In this document: piece by piece, positions 10,494 through 24,900 of the stretch
Layout: the number at the start of each line of letters is the position of its first letter
How positions within the stretch are numbered: the stretch's first letter is position 1
From: Citrobacter werkmanii NBRC 105721
Lineage (GTDB): Bacteria; Pseudomonadota; Gammaproteobacteria; Enterobacterales; Enterobacteriaceae
DNA length: 64,000 nt
Assembly (NCBI GenBank): GCA_000759755.1
Contig: BBMW01000012.1
Coordinates: 62,001-126,000 of the forward strand
Direction of reading: 5' to 3'
The notes under the pieces: model-generated
Told to the model about the DNA's origin: nothing
The model's input: the letters and a program-made list of their open reading frames with translations, nothing else
Database searches by the model: none
Position numbers and translations under genes: made by a program

Positions 10494-10787
10494 ATGAATC
10501 TGAGTACTAAACAAAAACAGCACCTGAAAGGTCTGGCACATCCGCTCAAGCCGGTAGTTATGCTTGGCAATAATGGTTTGACCGAAGGGGTACTGGCCGA
10601 GATTGAACAAGCGCTAGAGCACCATGAACTTATCAAGGTGAAAATCGCCTCGGAAGATCGCGATACCAAAACCTTGATCGTGGAAGCTATCGTACGCGAA
10701 ACCGGCGCCTGCAATGTACAGGTCATCGGCAAAACGCTGGTACTGTATCGCCCGACTAAAGAACGTAAAATCTCGCTGCCACGCTAA
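10494..10787 (+). CDS. yhbY: Ribosome-assembly RNA-binding protein YhbY
   Basis: 97 residues, a CRS1-YhbY (CRM) domain protein that binds pre-50S particles. The start MNLSTKQKQHLKGLAHPLKP is chosen because family members begin there; an open in-frame extension upstream overlaps the rlmE promoter region. The loop KPVVMLGNNGLTEGV corresponds to the conserved GxxG-like RNA-binding motif. It is monocistronic, divergent from rlmE and followed by a terminator shared with greA. Confidence 0.95.
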   Translation: MNLSTKQKQHLKGLAHPLKPVVMLGNNGLTEGVLAEIEQALEHHELIKVKIASEDRDTKTLIVEAIVRETGACNVQVIGKTLVLYRPTKERKISLPR

Positions 10788-10875
10788 GAATATCCCAAAG
10801 TCGCACACGAAGTTTGTGTAAAACGCGGGGTTTTCCGCTAGCAGGAGAGCAAAATGCCACGCTCTCTTCGTTGAT

Positions 10876-10899
10876 AAAAGGCCGCTATGCGGCCTTTTT
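10876..10899. terminator. Bidirectional terminator between yhbY and greA
   Basis: The perfect stem AAAAGGCCGC/GCGGCCTTTT has a 3-base TAT loop, with A runs on one side and T runs on the other. It serves both convergent genes. Confidence 0.9.
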
Positions 10900-10940
10900 C
10901 CTTTCTTTACAATGTATCAACATCTTAACCAAGATGCGAA

Positions 10941-11417
10941 TTACAGGTATTCGACCTTCGTTACTTCATATTCAACTTCACCGCCCGGCGTTTTGATAAC
11001 GACGACGTCATCCTGCTCTTTGCCAATCAGGCCACGAGCAATAGGCGAGTTCACTGAAATCAGGTTCTGTTTAAAATCAGCTTCATCATCACCAACAATA
11101 CGCCAGGTCTGCTCTTCGTCATTATCGAGATTCAGAACGGTAACCGTCGCGCCGAAAACAACACGACCATTGTTCGGCATTTTTGTGACGTCAATCACCT
11201 GCGCATTGGACAGTTTAGCTTCGATATCTTTAATGCGTCCTTCGCAGAATCCCTGCTGTTCGCGAGCCGCGTGATACTCCGCGTTCTCTTTCAGGTCACC
11301 GTGTTCACGCGCTTCCGCGATAGCGGCGATAATTTCAGGACGGCGCACAGATTTCAGAAAATCCAGCTCTTCGCGCAGTTTTTCAGCACCACGTAAGGTC
11401 ATCGGGATAGCTTGCAT
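10941..11417 (-). CDS. greA: Transcription elongation factor GreA
   Basis: 158 residues, identical in length to E. coli GreA. It inserts its coiled coil into the RNA polymerase secondary channel and stimulates cleavage of backtracked RNA. The N-terminal coiled coil (about 10-75) carries the acidic tip in the segment [18 protein letters not shown], and the C-terminal FKBP-like domain follows ([17 protein letters not shown]). The transcript has a long leader with a GraL-type attenuator. Confidence 0.98.
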   Translation of the reverse strand: MQAIPMTLRGAEKLREELDFLKSVRRPEIIAAIAEAREHGDLKENAEYHAAREQQGFCEGRIKDIEAKLSNAQVIDVTKMPNNGRVVFGATVTVLNLDNDEEQTWRIVGDDEADFKQNLISVNSPIARGLIGKEQDDVVVIKTPGGEVEYEVTKVEYL

Positions 11418-11510
11418 TTGTTATACCTCTTGAACATTCCTGTAGGGGGCGATGGTTCTCACCCCGGCTGCTAAGCCCACTCTGGCATACGCCATGCCAG
11501 AGTCAGAAGC

Positions 11511-11546
11511 AAAAAAATACCGACCCGGGGCTCAAGGTCCCAGGTC
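11511..11546 (-). ncRNA. GraL-type attenuator in the greA leader
   Basis: On the minus strand, about 100 bases upstream of greA, the hairpin GACCTGGG...CCCCGGGTC is followed by GGTA and seven T residues, a proper intrinsic terminator. In E. coli the greA leader is terminated at this place to give the small RNA GraL, so the same arrangement is inferred here. A second, T-free hairpin (ACTCTGGCAT...ATGCCAGAGT, 11479-11503) lies between the attenuator and the greA start. The 5' end of the transcript was not assigned; the given span is the terminator only. Confidence 0.65.
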
Positions 11547-11665
11547 AGCTACAATTCTCTATTTGATGATCATTTTACCCTGGAGTTCCCTATGGGTCAT
11601 CGTTTACTTTTTGGGGCGTTGCGCCGTAGTATGACGGCCTGTTTCCAGGTTGTTAGCGCGAGATT

Positions 11666-13099
11666 ATGCGATTTCCCAGATTTACCATTGGATTGACTGC
11701 CAGTATAGCGTTCAGCGTTCAGGCTGCGAATGTCGACGAATACATCAACCAGCTTCCTGCCGGGGCCAACCTCGCCCTTATGGTACAGAAGGTTGGCGCA
11801 CCTGCACCCGCTATCGATTTTCATAGCCAGCAGATGGCGCTCCCCGCCAGTACCCAGAAAGTGATCACCGCGCTGGCGGCGTTGATTCAGCTCGGGCCTG
11901 ACTTCCGTTTTACCACCACGCTTGAGACGAAAGGCAACGTGGAAGGCGGCATCTTGAAAGGCGACTTAGTGGCGCGATTTGGTGCCGATCCGACGCTAAA
12001 ACGCCAGGATATTCGCAATATGGTGACGACCCTGAAAAAATCGGGTGTGACGCAAATTGCCGGAAATGTTCTGATCGACACCTCTATTTTCGCCAGTCAT
12101 GATAAAGCCCCCGGTTGGCCCTGGAACGACATGACGCAATGTTTTAGCGCCCCGCCAGCCGCAGCCATTGTCGATCGCAACTGTTTCTCGATTTCGCTCT
12201 ACAGCGCGCAAAAACCGAACGATCTGGCATTTATTCGCGTGGCATCCTACTACCCGGTCACCATGTTCAGCCAGGTGCGAACCCTCGCGCGTGGCTCTGC
12301 CGAAGCGCAATATTGTGAACTGGACGTGGTTCCAGGCGATCTCAACCGCTTCACGCTGACCGGATGCCTACCTCAACGCGCCGACCCGCTGCCGCTGGCG
12401 TTCGCCATTCAGGACGGTGCCAGCTATGCTGGGGCGATTATCAAAGATGAGCTAAAACAAGCGGGTATCACTTACAGCGGCACGCTGCTGCGCCAGACGC
12501 AGGTCAACGAGCCGGGAACCGTGGTTGCCAGCAAACAGTCAGCGCCGCTGCATGACCTGCTTAAGATTATGCTGAAAAAATCGGACAACATGATCGCCGA
12601 TACCGTTTTCCGCATGATTGGCCATGCACGATTTAACGTCCCGGGCACCTGGCGGGCAGGTTCCGATGCCGTACGCCAGATTTTGCGTCAGCAAGCGGGC
12701 GTTGATATCGGCAACACCATTATCGCCGACGGTTCTGGCCTCTCCCGCCATAACCTGATTGCCCCAGCGACCATGATGCAGGTGCTGCAATACATCGCAC
12801 AGCACGATAACGAGCTGAACTTTATTACTATGCTGCCGCTGGCGGGCCATGACGGCTCCCTGCAATACCGTGCGGGCCTGCATCAGGCTGGCGTGGATGG
12901 CAAAGTATCGGCGAAGACAGGCTCGCTACAGGGCGTCTACAACCTCGCAGGCTTCATCACCACGGCAAGCGGTCAGCGCATGGCATTTGTGCAGTATCTG
13001 TCGGGTTATGCGGTAGAGCCGGCTGATCAGCGTAATCGTCGTATTCCGCTGGTTCGCTTTGAGAGCCGGTTGTACAAGGATATTTATCAGAATAACTGA
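11666..13099 (+). CDS. dacB: D-alanyl-D-alanine carboxypeptidase/endopeptidase PBP4
   Basis: 477 residues, as in E. coli. A periplasmic class C penicillin-binding protein with a signal peptide (cleavage near VQA/ANVD, residue 20). The active-site motifs are S62-TQ-K65, the SDN triad in KKSDNM (about 306-308) and K417-T-G in SAKTGSL. The long domain inserted between the first two motifs is intact. It removes terminal D-Ala and cleaves cross-links during wall remodelling. It diverges from greA. Confidence 0.97.
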   Translation: MRFPRFTIGLTASIAFSVQAANVDEYINQLPAGANLALMVQKVGAPAPAIDFHSQQMALPASTQKVITALAALIQLGPDFRFTTTLETKGNVEGGILKGDLVARFGADPTLKRQDIRNMVTTLKKSGVTQIAGNVLIDTSIFASHDKAPGWPWNDMTQCFSAPPAAAIVDRNCFSISLYSAQKPNDLAFIRVASYYPVTMFSQVRTLARGSAEAQYCELDVVPGDLNRFTLTGCLPQRADPLPLAFAIQDGASYAGAIIKDELKQAGITYSGTLLRQTQVNEPGTVVASKQSAPLHDLLKIMLKKSDNMIADTVFRMIGHARFNVPGTWRAGSDAVRQILRQQAGVDIGNTIIADGSGLSRHNLIAPATMMQVLQYIAQHDNELNFITMLPLAGHDGSLQYRAGLHQAGVDGKVSAKTGSLQGVYNLAGFITTASGQRMAFVQYLSGYAVEPADQRNRRIPLVRFESRLYKDIYQNN

Positions 13100-13105
13100 T
13101 AGAAA

Positions 13106-13135
13106 ACGGGCCGCAAATGCGGCCCGTTGGCTTTT
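13106..13135 (+). terminator. Terminator after dacB
   Basis: The stem AACGGGCCGC/GCGGCCCGTT has a 3-4 base loop, followed by GGCTTTT. The T run is short, so efficiency is uncertain. Confidence 0.65.
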
Positions 13136-13166
13136 GTAGGCCGGATAAGCGTAAGCGCCATCCGGT
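13136..13166. repeat. Single REP unit between dacB and obgE
   Basis: GTAGGCCGGATAAGCGTAAG followed by CGCCATCCGG is a typical REP palindrome between two convergent genes. Confidence 0.8.
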
Positions 13167-13173
13167 TACGAGA

Positions 13174-14361
<1,188 letters not shown>

Positions 14362-15327
14362 TCATTCGCCTGAGCGGGGTTGCGAAACCACCGTTTCATG
14401 CTTACGTAAACCGCCCCAAATTCGATGACCAATGGCGGAATACATCGCGCCCGCAACCACGATAAACGCACCGAGATAACCTAAAAGGTTTAGCATCGGT
14501 CTGGCGAAGAAATCGGGCCAGGCCAGTGATAATAAATCTGAAAATAACAACGTAAACAGCGGGGTAAGCGTAATAATGGCGCTTACCTGTGCAGCCTGCC
14601 AACGCGCCATCGCTTCCGCGAGAGCGCCGTATCCCACCAGCGTATTCAGGCCACAGAATACCAGGCAGGCCAGCTGCCAGTCGCTGAGCTGCGTGATGAC
14701 GCCGGGCTTAGCCAGCGGCAACAACGCTATCGTACATAAAGTGTACAATAAAAACAGGATCTGCGGTGACGCCAGACGACGCAATAACACCTTTTGCGCG
14801 ACCCCATAGCTCACCCAAACCATCGCCGCACCGACACCAAAGATAACGCCCCAGGTGTAATCGGTGAGTCGGGTAAAAATTTCGATCAGACTGGTATTAA
14901 AAAACAGAACCAGGCCGCTCAGAAGCATAATGGCGCCAATCACCTGCGTGCCGCGCATCTTTTCTTTCAGGATAAAGACGCTGGCGATCATCATACCAAC
15001 CGGTGACAGTTGACCGATAACCTGCGAGGCCGTTGGGCTCAAGTATTGCAAAGATGAACTAAACAGAATGAAGTTACCGAACAGTCCACCGGTGGCTATT
15101 GCCAACAGCACCAACCAACGCGCTTTGCGAAAAATGCGCAAAGGGGGGAGCTTTTTTTTAACCGCAAGGATAGCGCCAAGGCCAATACTTGCCATTAAAA
15201 AACGGTAGAACACCACGGTAGGAGGCTCCATCACCTCCAGCACTTGCTTCATTGCTATTGGCAAAGCGCCCCAACATATTGCAGTCGTGAGTGCTAACAG
15301 AATACCAATGCCTGCCTGCTGCTTCAT
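14362..15327 (-). CDS. yhbE: EamA/DMT-family inner-membrane transporter YhbE
   Basis: 321 residues with ten predicted membrane helices in two EamA halves (about 8-140 and 155-300), the drug/metabolite transporter fold. The substrate is unknown in E. coli too. The pattern ICWGALPIAMKQVLEVMEPPTVVFYRFLMA near the N-terminus is typical of the family. It lies between rpmA and obgE and is likely co-transcribed with obgE; a strong hairpin separates it from rpmA. Confidence 0.92.
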   Translation of the reverse strand: MKQQAGIGILLALTTAICWGALPIAMKQVLEVMEPPTVVFYRFLMASIGLGAILAVKKKLPPLRIFRKARWLVLLAIATGGLFGNFILFSSSLQYLSPTASQVIGQLSPVGMMIASVFILKEKMRGTQVIGAIMLLSGLVLFFNTSLIEIFTRLTDYTWGVIFGVGAAMVWVSYGVAQKVLLRRLASPQILFLLYTLCTIALLPLAKPGVITQLSDWQLACLVFCGLNTLVGYGALAEAMARWQAAQVSAIITLTPLFTLLFSDLLSLAWPDFFARPMLNLLGYLGAFIVVAGAMYSAIGHRIWGGLRKHETVVSQPRSGE

Positions 15328-15399
15328 GCCGTATTCCCTGCAAGGGCTCGTTTCCGGTTTATCACGGCGCGACGAGCATATTTACCGGCCGTCGAATGT

Positions 15400-15430
15400 A
15401 AAAAGCCCCGCAACGTGTTGCGGGGCTTTT
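15400..15430 (-). terminator. Strong terminator after rpmA
   Basis: The perfect 14-bp stem AAAAGCCCCGCAAC/GTTGCGGGGCTTTT has a 2-3 base loop. It ends most rplU-rpmA transcripts before yhbE; partial read-through would supply yhbE-obgE. Confidence 0.88.
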
Positions 15431-15454
15431 ATCCGTTACCGGGACGCGAAAAAC

Positions 15455-15712
<258 letters not shown>

Positions 15713-15731
15713 TTAATCTGCTCCCCTTAAC

Positions 15732-16079
<348 letters not shown>

Positions 16080-16115
16080 TCAGAGTGCGCTATAAATATT
16101 CACAATAGGGCGCGA

Positions 16116-16144
16116 ATATTACGCAAAACGCGAGCCTTTGACAA
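16116..16144 (-). promoter_or_regulatory. Sigma-70 promoter of rplU-rpmA
   Basis: On the minus strand TTGTCA and TAATAT are separated by exactly 17 bases, a near-consensus promoter. Its -10 lies about 73 bases before the rplU start, and it diverges from ispB. Confidence 0.8.
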
Positions 16145-16301
16145 GTGCTACCGTCAATACATGAAGAAAAAAAACACAACACGTACGGTAACGTTTATCT
16201 ACGGCGTTTTTTCAGTACAATCAGCATATATTTATAACCCTGAACCCGACGTTACCTCGCCATACAGTGAGGTAATCGGGGCGAGAAGCCCGGCTTTTGC
16301 G

Positions 16302-17273
16302 ATGAATTTAGAAAAAATCAATGAGTTAACCGCGCAAGATATGGCGGGGGTCAATGCGACAATCCTTGAACAGCTCAATTCCGACGTCCAGTTGATCAAT
16401 CAGTTAGGGTACTACATCGTGAGCGGCGGCGGAAAACGCATTCGCCCAATGATCGCAGTACTTGCAGCACGTGCCGTTGGTTACCAGGAAAATGCGCACG
16501 TTACGATTGCGGCTCTCATCGAGTTTATCCACACCGCGACCCTGCTGCATGACGATGTTGTGGATGAGTCTGATATGCGACGCGGAAAAGCCACAGCAAA
16601 TGCGGCGTTTGGTAATGCGGCCAGCGTGCTGGTCGGCGATTTTATCTATACCCGCGCATTTCAGATGATGACCAGCCTCGGCTCGCTGAAAGTACTGGAA
16701 GTTATGTCGAAAGCGGTCAACGTCATCGCAGAAGGTGAAGTTCTGCAGTTGATGAACGTCAACGACCCGGACATCACCGAAGAAAACTATATGCGCGTCA
16801 TCTACAGCAAGACGGCGCGTTTGTTTGAAGCCGCAGCCCAATGCTCAGGTATTCTGGCTGGCTGCAGCGAAGAACAAGAGAAAGGGTTGCAGGATTATGG
16901 CCGTTATCTCGGGACTGCGTTTCAGTTAATTGACGATTTGCTGGATTACAGCGCAGATGGCGAGCAACTGGGTAAAAACGTCGGCGATGACCTTAACGAA
17001 GGTAAACCGACGCTACCGCTGCTGCATGCCATGCGCCACGGCACTCCAGAACAAGCGCAGATGATCCGCCAGGCCATTGAGCAAGGTAACGGTCGTCACC
17101 TTCTGGAGCCGGTTCTGGAAGCGATGAACGCCTGTGGCTCACTGGAGTGGACCCGACAGCGGGCGGAAGAAGAGGCCGATAAAGCCATCGCCGCGTTGCA
17201 GGTGTTGCCTGATACGCCATGGAGAGAAGCGCTGATTGGTCTGGCGCATATCGCCGTACAGCGCGACCGCTAA
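16302..17273 (+). CDS. ispB: Octaprenyl diphosphate synthase
   Basis: 323 residues from MNLEKINELTAQDM, matching E. coli IspB. It makes the C40 side chain of ubiquinone and menaquinone. Both aspartate-rich motifs are intact: LLHDDVVDESD (about 81-91) and LIDDLLDYSAD (about 208-218). An open frame extends far upstream across the rplU promoter but is not part of the protein. It diverges from rplU. Confidence 0.97.
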   Translation: MNLEKINELTAQDMAGVNATILEQLNSDVQLINQLGYYIVSGGGKRIRPMIAVLAARAVGYQENAHVTIAALIEFIHTATLLHDDVVDESDMRRGKATANAAFGNAASVLVGDFIYTRAFQMMTSLGSLKVLEVMSKAVNVIAEGEVLQLMNVNDPDITEENYMRVIYSKTARLFEAAAQCSGILAGCSEEQEKGLQDYGRYLGTAFQLIDDLLDYSADGEQLGKNVGDDLNEGKPTLPLLHAMRHGTPEQAQMIRQAIEQGNGRHLLEPVLEAMNACGSLEWTRQRAEEEADKAIAALQVLPDTPWREALIGLAHIAVQRDR

Positions 17274-17497
17274 TTCCCCTGCCCTCAATCCCCCATCATC
17301 CCGTGCCCCGCACGGGATGTTCTTATAAATTCTGATAAATCTTTTCCACTTCCCACTGTGTTACGCACAATCTTGGTATATTCCGAATATACACACACTT
17401 TACATGAACATTTTAGAACATTTGTTCTTTGGGAGTTATAGTGTCACCACAACCGATCGTGGAACCGTAAGTCATTAACCCAAGGAGAGATGAATTT

Positions 17498-17782
17498 ATG
17501 GAAAGCAAGCTGATTGACTGGCATCCGGCCGACATCATCGCCGGGCTGCGCAAAAAAGGGACCTCAATGGCCGCTGAGTCACGTAAAAATGGATTGAGTT
17601 CATCAACGCTGGCAAATGCGTTAACACGACCATGGCCAAAAGGTGAGTTGATTATCGCCCAGGCACTGGGAACTGACCCTTGGGTGATTTGGCCGTCACG
17701 CTATCACGATGCGAAAACGCATGAATTCATCGACAGAACACGGATGATGAGGGGACCGAGAGGGAAAAAGAATCCTGAATGA
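17498..17782 (+). CDS. sfsB: Ner-like DNA-binding protein SfsB (Nlp)
   Basis: 94 residues, close to E. coli SfsB (92), a homologue of the phage Mu Ner repressor implicated in sugar-fermentation gene control. The helix-turn-helix is at about 22-45 (GTSMAAESRKNGLSSSTLANALTRPWPKGE). The last ten residues (MMRGPRGKKNPE) differ from what I recall in E. coli. GGAGAG lies about 8 bases before the ATG. A 224-bp upstream region separates it from ispB. Confidence 0.93.
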   Translation: MESKLIDWHPADIIAGLRKKGTSMAAESRKNGLSSSTLANALTRPWPKGELIIAQALGTDPWVIWPSRYHDAKTHEFIDRTRMMRGPRGKKNPE

Positions 17783-17792
17783 ACATTAAGCA

Positions 17793-17823
17793 GTAACCCC
17801 CGGCCCAAAGACCTGGGGGTTAC
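17793..17823. terminator. Hairpin between sfsB and murA
   Basis: GTAACCCCC pairs with GGGGGTTAC around a loop of about 13 bases. There is no T run on either side, so termination is only possible, not clear. Confidence 0.45.
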
Positions 17824-17838
17824 AATAGGCGTTGATGA

Positions 17839-19140
<1,302 letters not shown>

Positions 19141-19151
19141 TCACCCGTAGC

Positions 19152-19406
19152 TCAAAAACCGTTAAGTTTGCGATCACGCGCCCATTCCGCTGGGGTAAAC
19201 GCTTTAATCGACAAAGCATGAATGCGATTGTCCGCAATGTATTCCATCAACGGGCCATAGACCGATTGCTGCTTCTTGACCCGGCTCATGCCTTCAAACA
19301 TCTCACCCACGGCAATAACCTGAAAGTGACTGCCGTCGCCAGAAACGTGGACTTCCTGGAGGGAGAGTGCATTCATCAGCACGCTCTGAATTTCATTATT
19401 TTCCAT
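19152..19406 (-). CDS. ibaG: BolA-family acid-stress protein IbaG
   Basis: 84 residues from [17 protein letters not shown] BolA/IbaG-family protein with the class II KH-like fold that pairs with monothiol glutaredoxin and is induced by acid in E. coli. The tail [17 protein letters not shown] is typical. Its frame stays open 63 bases further up without homology. It follows the mla operon after a terminator and precedes murA. Confidence 0.94.
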   Translation of the reverse strand: MENNEIQSVLMNALSLQEVHVSGDGSHFQVIAVGEMFEGMSRVKKQQSVYGPLMEYIADNRIHALSIKAFTPAEWARDRKLNGF

Positions 19407-19477
19407 GGGCTCTTCATTCGTCAGATAGTGAAAACAGCCCAACATCTTAGAGCAAAGTGGCGCTGTCATAAATAAGC

Positions 19478-19510
19478 AAAAAGCCTCGCTGATAAATCAG
19501 ACAAGGCTTT
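19478..19510 (-). terminator. Terminator after mlaB
   Basis: On the minus strand AAAGCCT...AGGCTTTTT encloses an inner CTGATTTATCAG hairpin and ends in a T run. It separates the mla operon from ibaG-murA. A REP-like remnant (GTAGGCACAAGGCCTTATCCAGCC, near 19544-19567) lies just before it. Confidence 0.75.
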
Positions 19511-19575
19511 GGTGGCAGATCCCCTGTGATGGGGGTGCTGAATGTAGGCACAAGGCCTTATCCAGCCTGAAAAAA

Positions 19576-19868
19576 TTAACGCGGAAGGACGTCGTCGGGC
19601 AGATTGTAAAGCTGCGCCAGCGTGTAAACTTTATCGTTAACGCCAGCGAGCGAAACGCTGTTCCCCTGCTGCTTGCCCTGATCGATCAAGTGCAGCAGTA
19701 ACGCCAGACCACCGGTATCCACCCGGGAAACCTGGTTCAGGTCGATGCAAGTTACCCCTTGCATCGCCTCAACTCGTGCATCCCATAATGGATTTAACAC
19801 GTCCTGATCCAGCTCTCCCACCAGCACCAGCTTGTCAGCTTCACGCATCCAGGTGAGTGACTGCGTCA

Positions 19869-19869
<1 letters not shown>
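19576..19869 (-). CDS. mlaB: Phospholipid transport STAS-domain protein MlaB
   Basis: 97 residues, a single STAS domain that binds the ATPase MlaF in the inner-membrane MlaFEDB complex and is needed for its stability. The conserved stretch VDTGGLALLLHLID contains the STAS threonine. The ATG overlaps the mlaC stop by one base (TAATG), so the two are translationally coupled. Confidence 0.96.
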
Positions 19870-20522
<653 letters not shown>

Positions 20523-21080
20523 TTATTTCGTTGCGCCCGCAGGCGTAGTGGCTTCATTATTGCCTTCAGTTGCGGCTGGCGCATCGCCAGAATTCTTATT
20601 GTCATCACCTTTACTGTTGCTGTTGTAAAGGAACTGACCAATCATGTCTTCCAGCACCATCGCGGATTTCGTGTCCTGAATCGTACCGCCATCTTTGAGG
20701 ATAGACGTTCCCAGCTCAGGATCTTCAAAACCGACGTTCAATGCCAGATACTGCTCTCCCAGCAGGCCGGAAGTACGGATGCTCAGGGAGCTGGTGTCAG
20801 GAATATGGTTAAAACGCGATTCGATTTCCAACGTCACGCGCGGCAGGTACGTTTTCGGATCCAGCGAGATATCCGATACGCGTCCAACTACCACCCCGCC
20901 AATCCGCACCGGAGAGCGTTCTTTCAGGCCGCCAATATTATCAAAGGTCGCATAAATCGTGTAAGTCGGCTCAGTACGCATTGAGGTAACATTCGCTGCT
21001 TTCAGGCAGACAAACAGCGCAGCCAGCAGCGCAATCAGCAGAAATAACCCGACCCAAATTTCATTTTTTTTCGTTTGCAT
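20523..21080 (-). CDS. mlaD: MCE-domain phospholipid transport protein MlaD
   Basis: 185 residues from MQTKKNEIWVG, compared with 183 in E. coli. It has an N-terminal membrane anchor (about 8-28), an MCE domain (about 39-116; FDNIGGLKERSPVRIGGVVVGRV) that forms the hexameric periplasmic ring, and a low-complexity Ser/Asp/Asn/Ala tail. A candidate ATG 5 codons earlier overlaps the mlaE end and is less likely. It is 4 bp after mlaE. Confidence 0.96.
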   Translation of the reverse strand: MQTKKNEIWVGLFLLIALLAALFVCLKAANVTSMRTEPTYTIYATFDNIGGLKERSPVRIGGVVVGRVSDISLDPKTYLPRVTLEIESRFNHIPDTSSLSIRTSGLLGEQYLALNVGFEDPELGTSILKDGGTIQDTKSAMVLEDMIGQFLYNSNSKGDDNKNSGDAPAATEGNNEATTPAGATK

Positions 21081-21084
21081 GAAC

Positions 21085-22687
<1,603 letters not shown>

Positions 22688-22902
22688 TGATTCATCCTTT
22701 ACTATTGCCTCGTTGATCGAAGAGTTTGGCGCTCAATTTAGCCCTGAACCCAACATATTTACAGATTATTGCCTGTCCTGGTTAGCGAAAGCTGGCATTT
22801 GTTTTACTTTTTAGCCGCATAAAGTCAAAATTAAGACTTCGTTACGGCTTCCAGAAGATCCTTCAAGTGGACCGGCGAGTATACCTGAAGAAAGGACTTT
22901 AG

Positions 22903-23880
22903 ATGCTTTTAGCGACGGCGCTGTTAATAATTGGTTTACTTCTGGTGGTCTACGGTGCCGACCGTCTGGTATTTGCCGCATCCATCTTATGTCGAAATTT
23001 CGGTATCCCCCCCATTATTATTGGGATGACCGTCGTCAGCGTAGGGACGTCGTTACCCGAGATCATTGTCTCTGTGGCTGCATCAATAAATGGGCAACTC
23101 GATCTGGCCGTGGGTACCGCTATCGGCTCTAACATTACCAACATTCTGCTTATTTTAGGTCTGTCGGCGCTGATTCATCCTTTTACCGTGCATTCTGATG
23201 TTCTGCGTCGTGAATTACCGCTAATGTTGCTGGTAAGTCTTTTAGCCGCATCCGTCCTGTATGACGGCCAGTTGAGTCGTAGTGACGGTTTCTTTCTCCT
23301 GCTTCTGGCCGTGCTATGGCTGCTATTCATTGTTAAAATCGCTCGTCTGGCTGAGCGACAAGGCAATGACACGCTGACCCGGGAGCAGATAGCGGAGCTT
23401 CCGCGCGAAGGCGGATTACCGGTCGCGTTTTTGTGGCTGGGCATTGCGCTGATTATTATGCCAATGGCAACACGGATGGTGGTGGACAATGCCACTGTAC
23501 TGGCGAACTATTTCGCCATGAGCGAACTCACCATCGGGCTGACGGTAGTCGCTATTGGTACCAGCCTGCCAGAGCTGGCAACGGCCATTGCGGGTCTGCG
23601 TAAAGGCGAAAACGACATCGCCGTTGGCAACATCATCGGCGCGAACATTTTTAATATTGTTATCGTCCTCGGACTGCCGGCGCTGATTACGCCGGGTGAA
23701 GTCAACCCGATGGCCTTCATCCGTGACTATAGCGTCATGCTGCTGGTGAGCGTAATTTTTGCACTACTCTGCTGGCGACGTCCGCGCCAGATTGGTCGAG
23801 GCGCGGGTGCGCTGCTGACCGGCGGTTTTATCATATGGCTGGCGATGCTGTATTGGTTATCGCCACTTCTCGTTGGATAA
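22903..23880 (+). CDS. yrbG: Calcium/cation antiporter-family protein YrbG
   Basis: 325 residues, a CaCA-family protein with ten membrane helices in two inverted halves, each with its alpha-repeat: GMTVVSVGTSLPEIIVS (about 43-59) and GLTVVAIGTSLPELATA (about 212-228). The physiological ion is not established in E. coli. It is first in the yrbG-kdsDC-lptCAB-rpoN cluster; kdsD starts 13 bp after its stop. Confidence 0.94.
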   Translation: MLLATALLIIGLLLVVYGADRLVFAASILCRNFGIPPIIIGMTVVSVGTSLPEIIVSVAASINGQLDLAVGTAIGSNITNILLILGLSALIHPFTVHSDVLRRELPLMLLVSLLAASVLYDGQLSRSDGFFLLLLAVLWLLFIVKIARLAERQGNDTLTREQIAELPREGGLPVAFLWLGIALIIMPMATRMVVDNATVLANYFAMSELTIGLTVVAIGTSLPELATAIAGLRKGENDIAVGNIIGANIFNIVIVLGLPALITPGEVNPMAFIRDYSVMLLVSVIFALLCWRRPRQIGRGAGALLTGGFIIWLAMLYWLSPLLVG

Positions 23881-23893
23881 CTGGAAACGCATT

Positions 23894-24880
23894 ATGTCGC
23901 ACTTAGAGTTGCAACCGGGTTTTGACTTTCAGCAAGCAGGCAAGGAAGTCCTGGCAATTGAACGTGAAGGCCTGGCGGAGCTTGATCAGTACATTAATCA
24001 AAACTTTACCCTCGCTTGTGAAAAAATATTCAGCTGCCCGGGAAAAGTGGTGGTGATGGGGATGGGGAAATCCGGACATATCGGACGGAAGATGGCGGCC
24101 ACATTTGCCAGCACCGGCACCCCCTCATTTTTCGTACACCCTGGCGAAGCCGCGCATGGCGATCTGGGTATGGTCTCGCCGCAGGATGTGGTTATTGCCA
24201 TCTCTAACTCCGGTGAATCCAATGAGATAGCGGCGTTAATACCGGTATTAAAACGCCTTCATGTCCCGCTTATCTGCATGACCGGTCGTCCGGAAAGCAG
24301 CATGGCGCGTGCGGCAGATGTGCATCTGTGTGTTAAAGTGCCCAAGGAAGCTTGCCCATTAGGCCTGGCGCCGACCAGTAGCACCACTGCAACGCTGGTG
24401 ATGGGTGATGCTCTTGCCGTGGCATTATTAAAAGCGCGTGGCTTCACCGCGGAAGATTTTGCGTTATCGCATCCGGGTGGCGCACTGGGCCGTAAGCTTT
24501 TGCTGCGCGTTAACGATATTATGCATACGGGTGATGAAATCCCGCATGTGAATAAAAGCGCCAGCCTGCGTGACGCCTTACTTGAGATCACACGTAAAAA
24601 TCTCGGCATGACCGTCATTTGCGATGATGCAATGAAGATTGACGGTATTTTCACAGATGGCGATTTACGTCGCGTCTTTGATATGGGTGTAGATGTACGC
24701 CAGTTAGGCATTGCCGATGTGATGACCCCTGGAGGCATTCGCGTGCGTCCGGGCATTCTTGCCGTTGATGCTCTGAACTTAATGCAGTCCCGCCATATCA
24801 CTTCGGTAATGGTTGCTGATGGCGACCAGTTACTCGGTGTGTTACATATGCATGATCTGCTGCGTGCAGGTGTAGTGTAA
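23894..24880 (+). CDS. kdsD: Arabinose-5-phosphate isomerase
   Basis: 328 residues from MSHLELQPGFDF. It converts ribulose-5-phosphate to arabinose-5-phosphate, the first step toward Kdo of LPS. An N-terminal SIS domain (MGKSGHIGRKMAATFASTGTPS, SNSGESNE) is followed by two CBS domains (about 210-328). An alternative start 7 codons upstream overlaps yrbG. It is followed by kdsC, the third enzyme of the pathway. Confidence 0.97.
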   Translation: MSHLELQPGFDFQQAGKEVLAIEREGLAELDQYINQNFTLACEKIFSCPGKVVVMGMGKSGHIGRKMAATFASTGTPSFFVHPGEAAHGDLGMVSPQDVVIAISNSGESNEIAALIPVLKRLHVPLICMTGRPESSMARAADVHLCVKVPKEACPLGLAPTSSTTATLVMGDALAVALLKARGFTAEDFALSHPGGALGRKLLLRVNDIMHTGDEIPHVNKSASLRDALLEITRKNLGMTVICDDAMKIDGIFTDGDLRRVFDMGVDVRQLGIADVMTPGGIRVRPGILAVDALNLMQSRHITSVMVADGDQLLGVLHMHDLLRAGVV

Positions 24881-24900
24881 GAAACTCAAGGATAAAGAAA

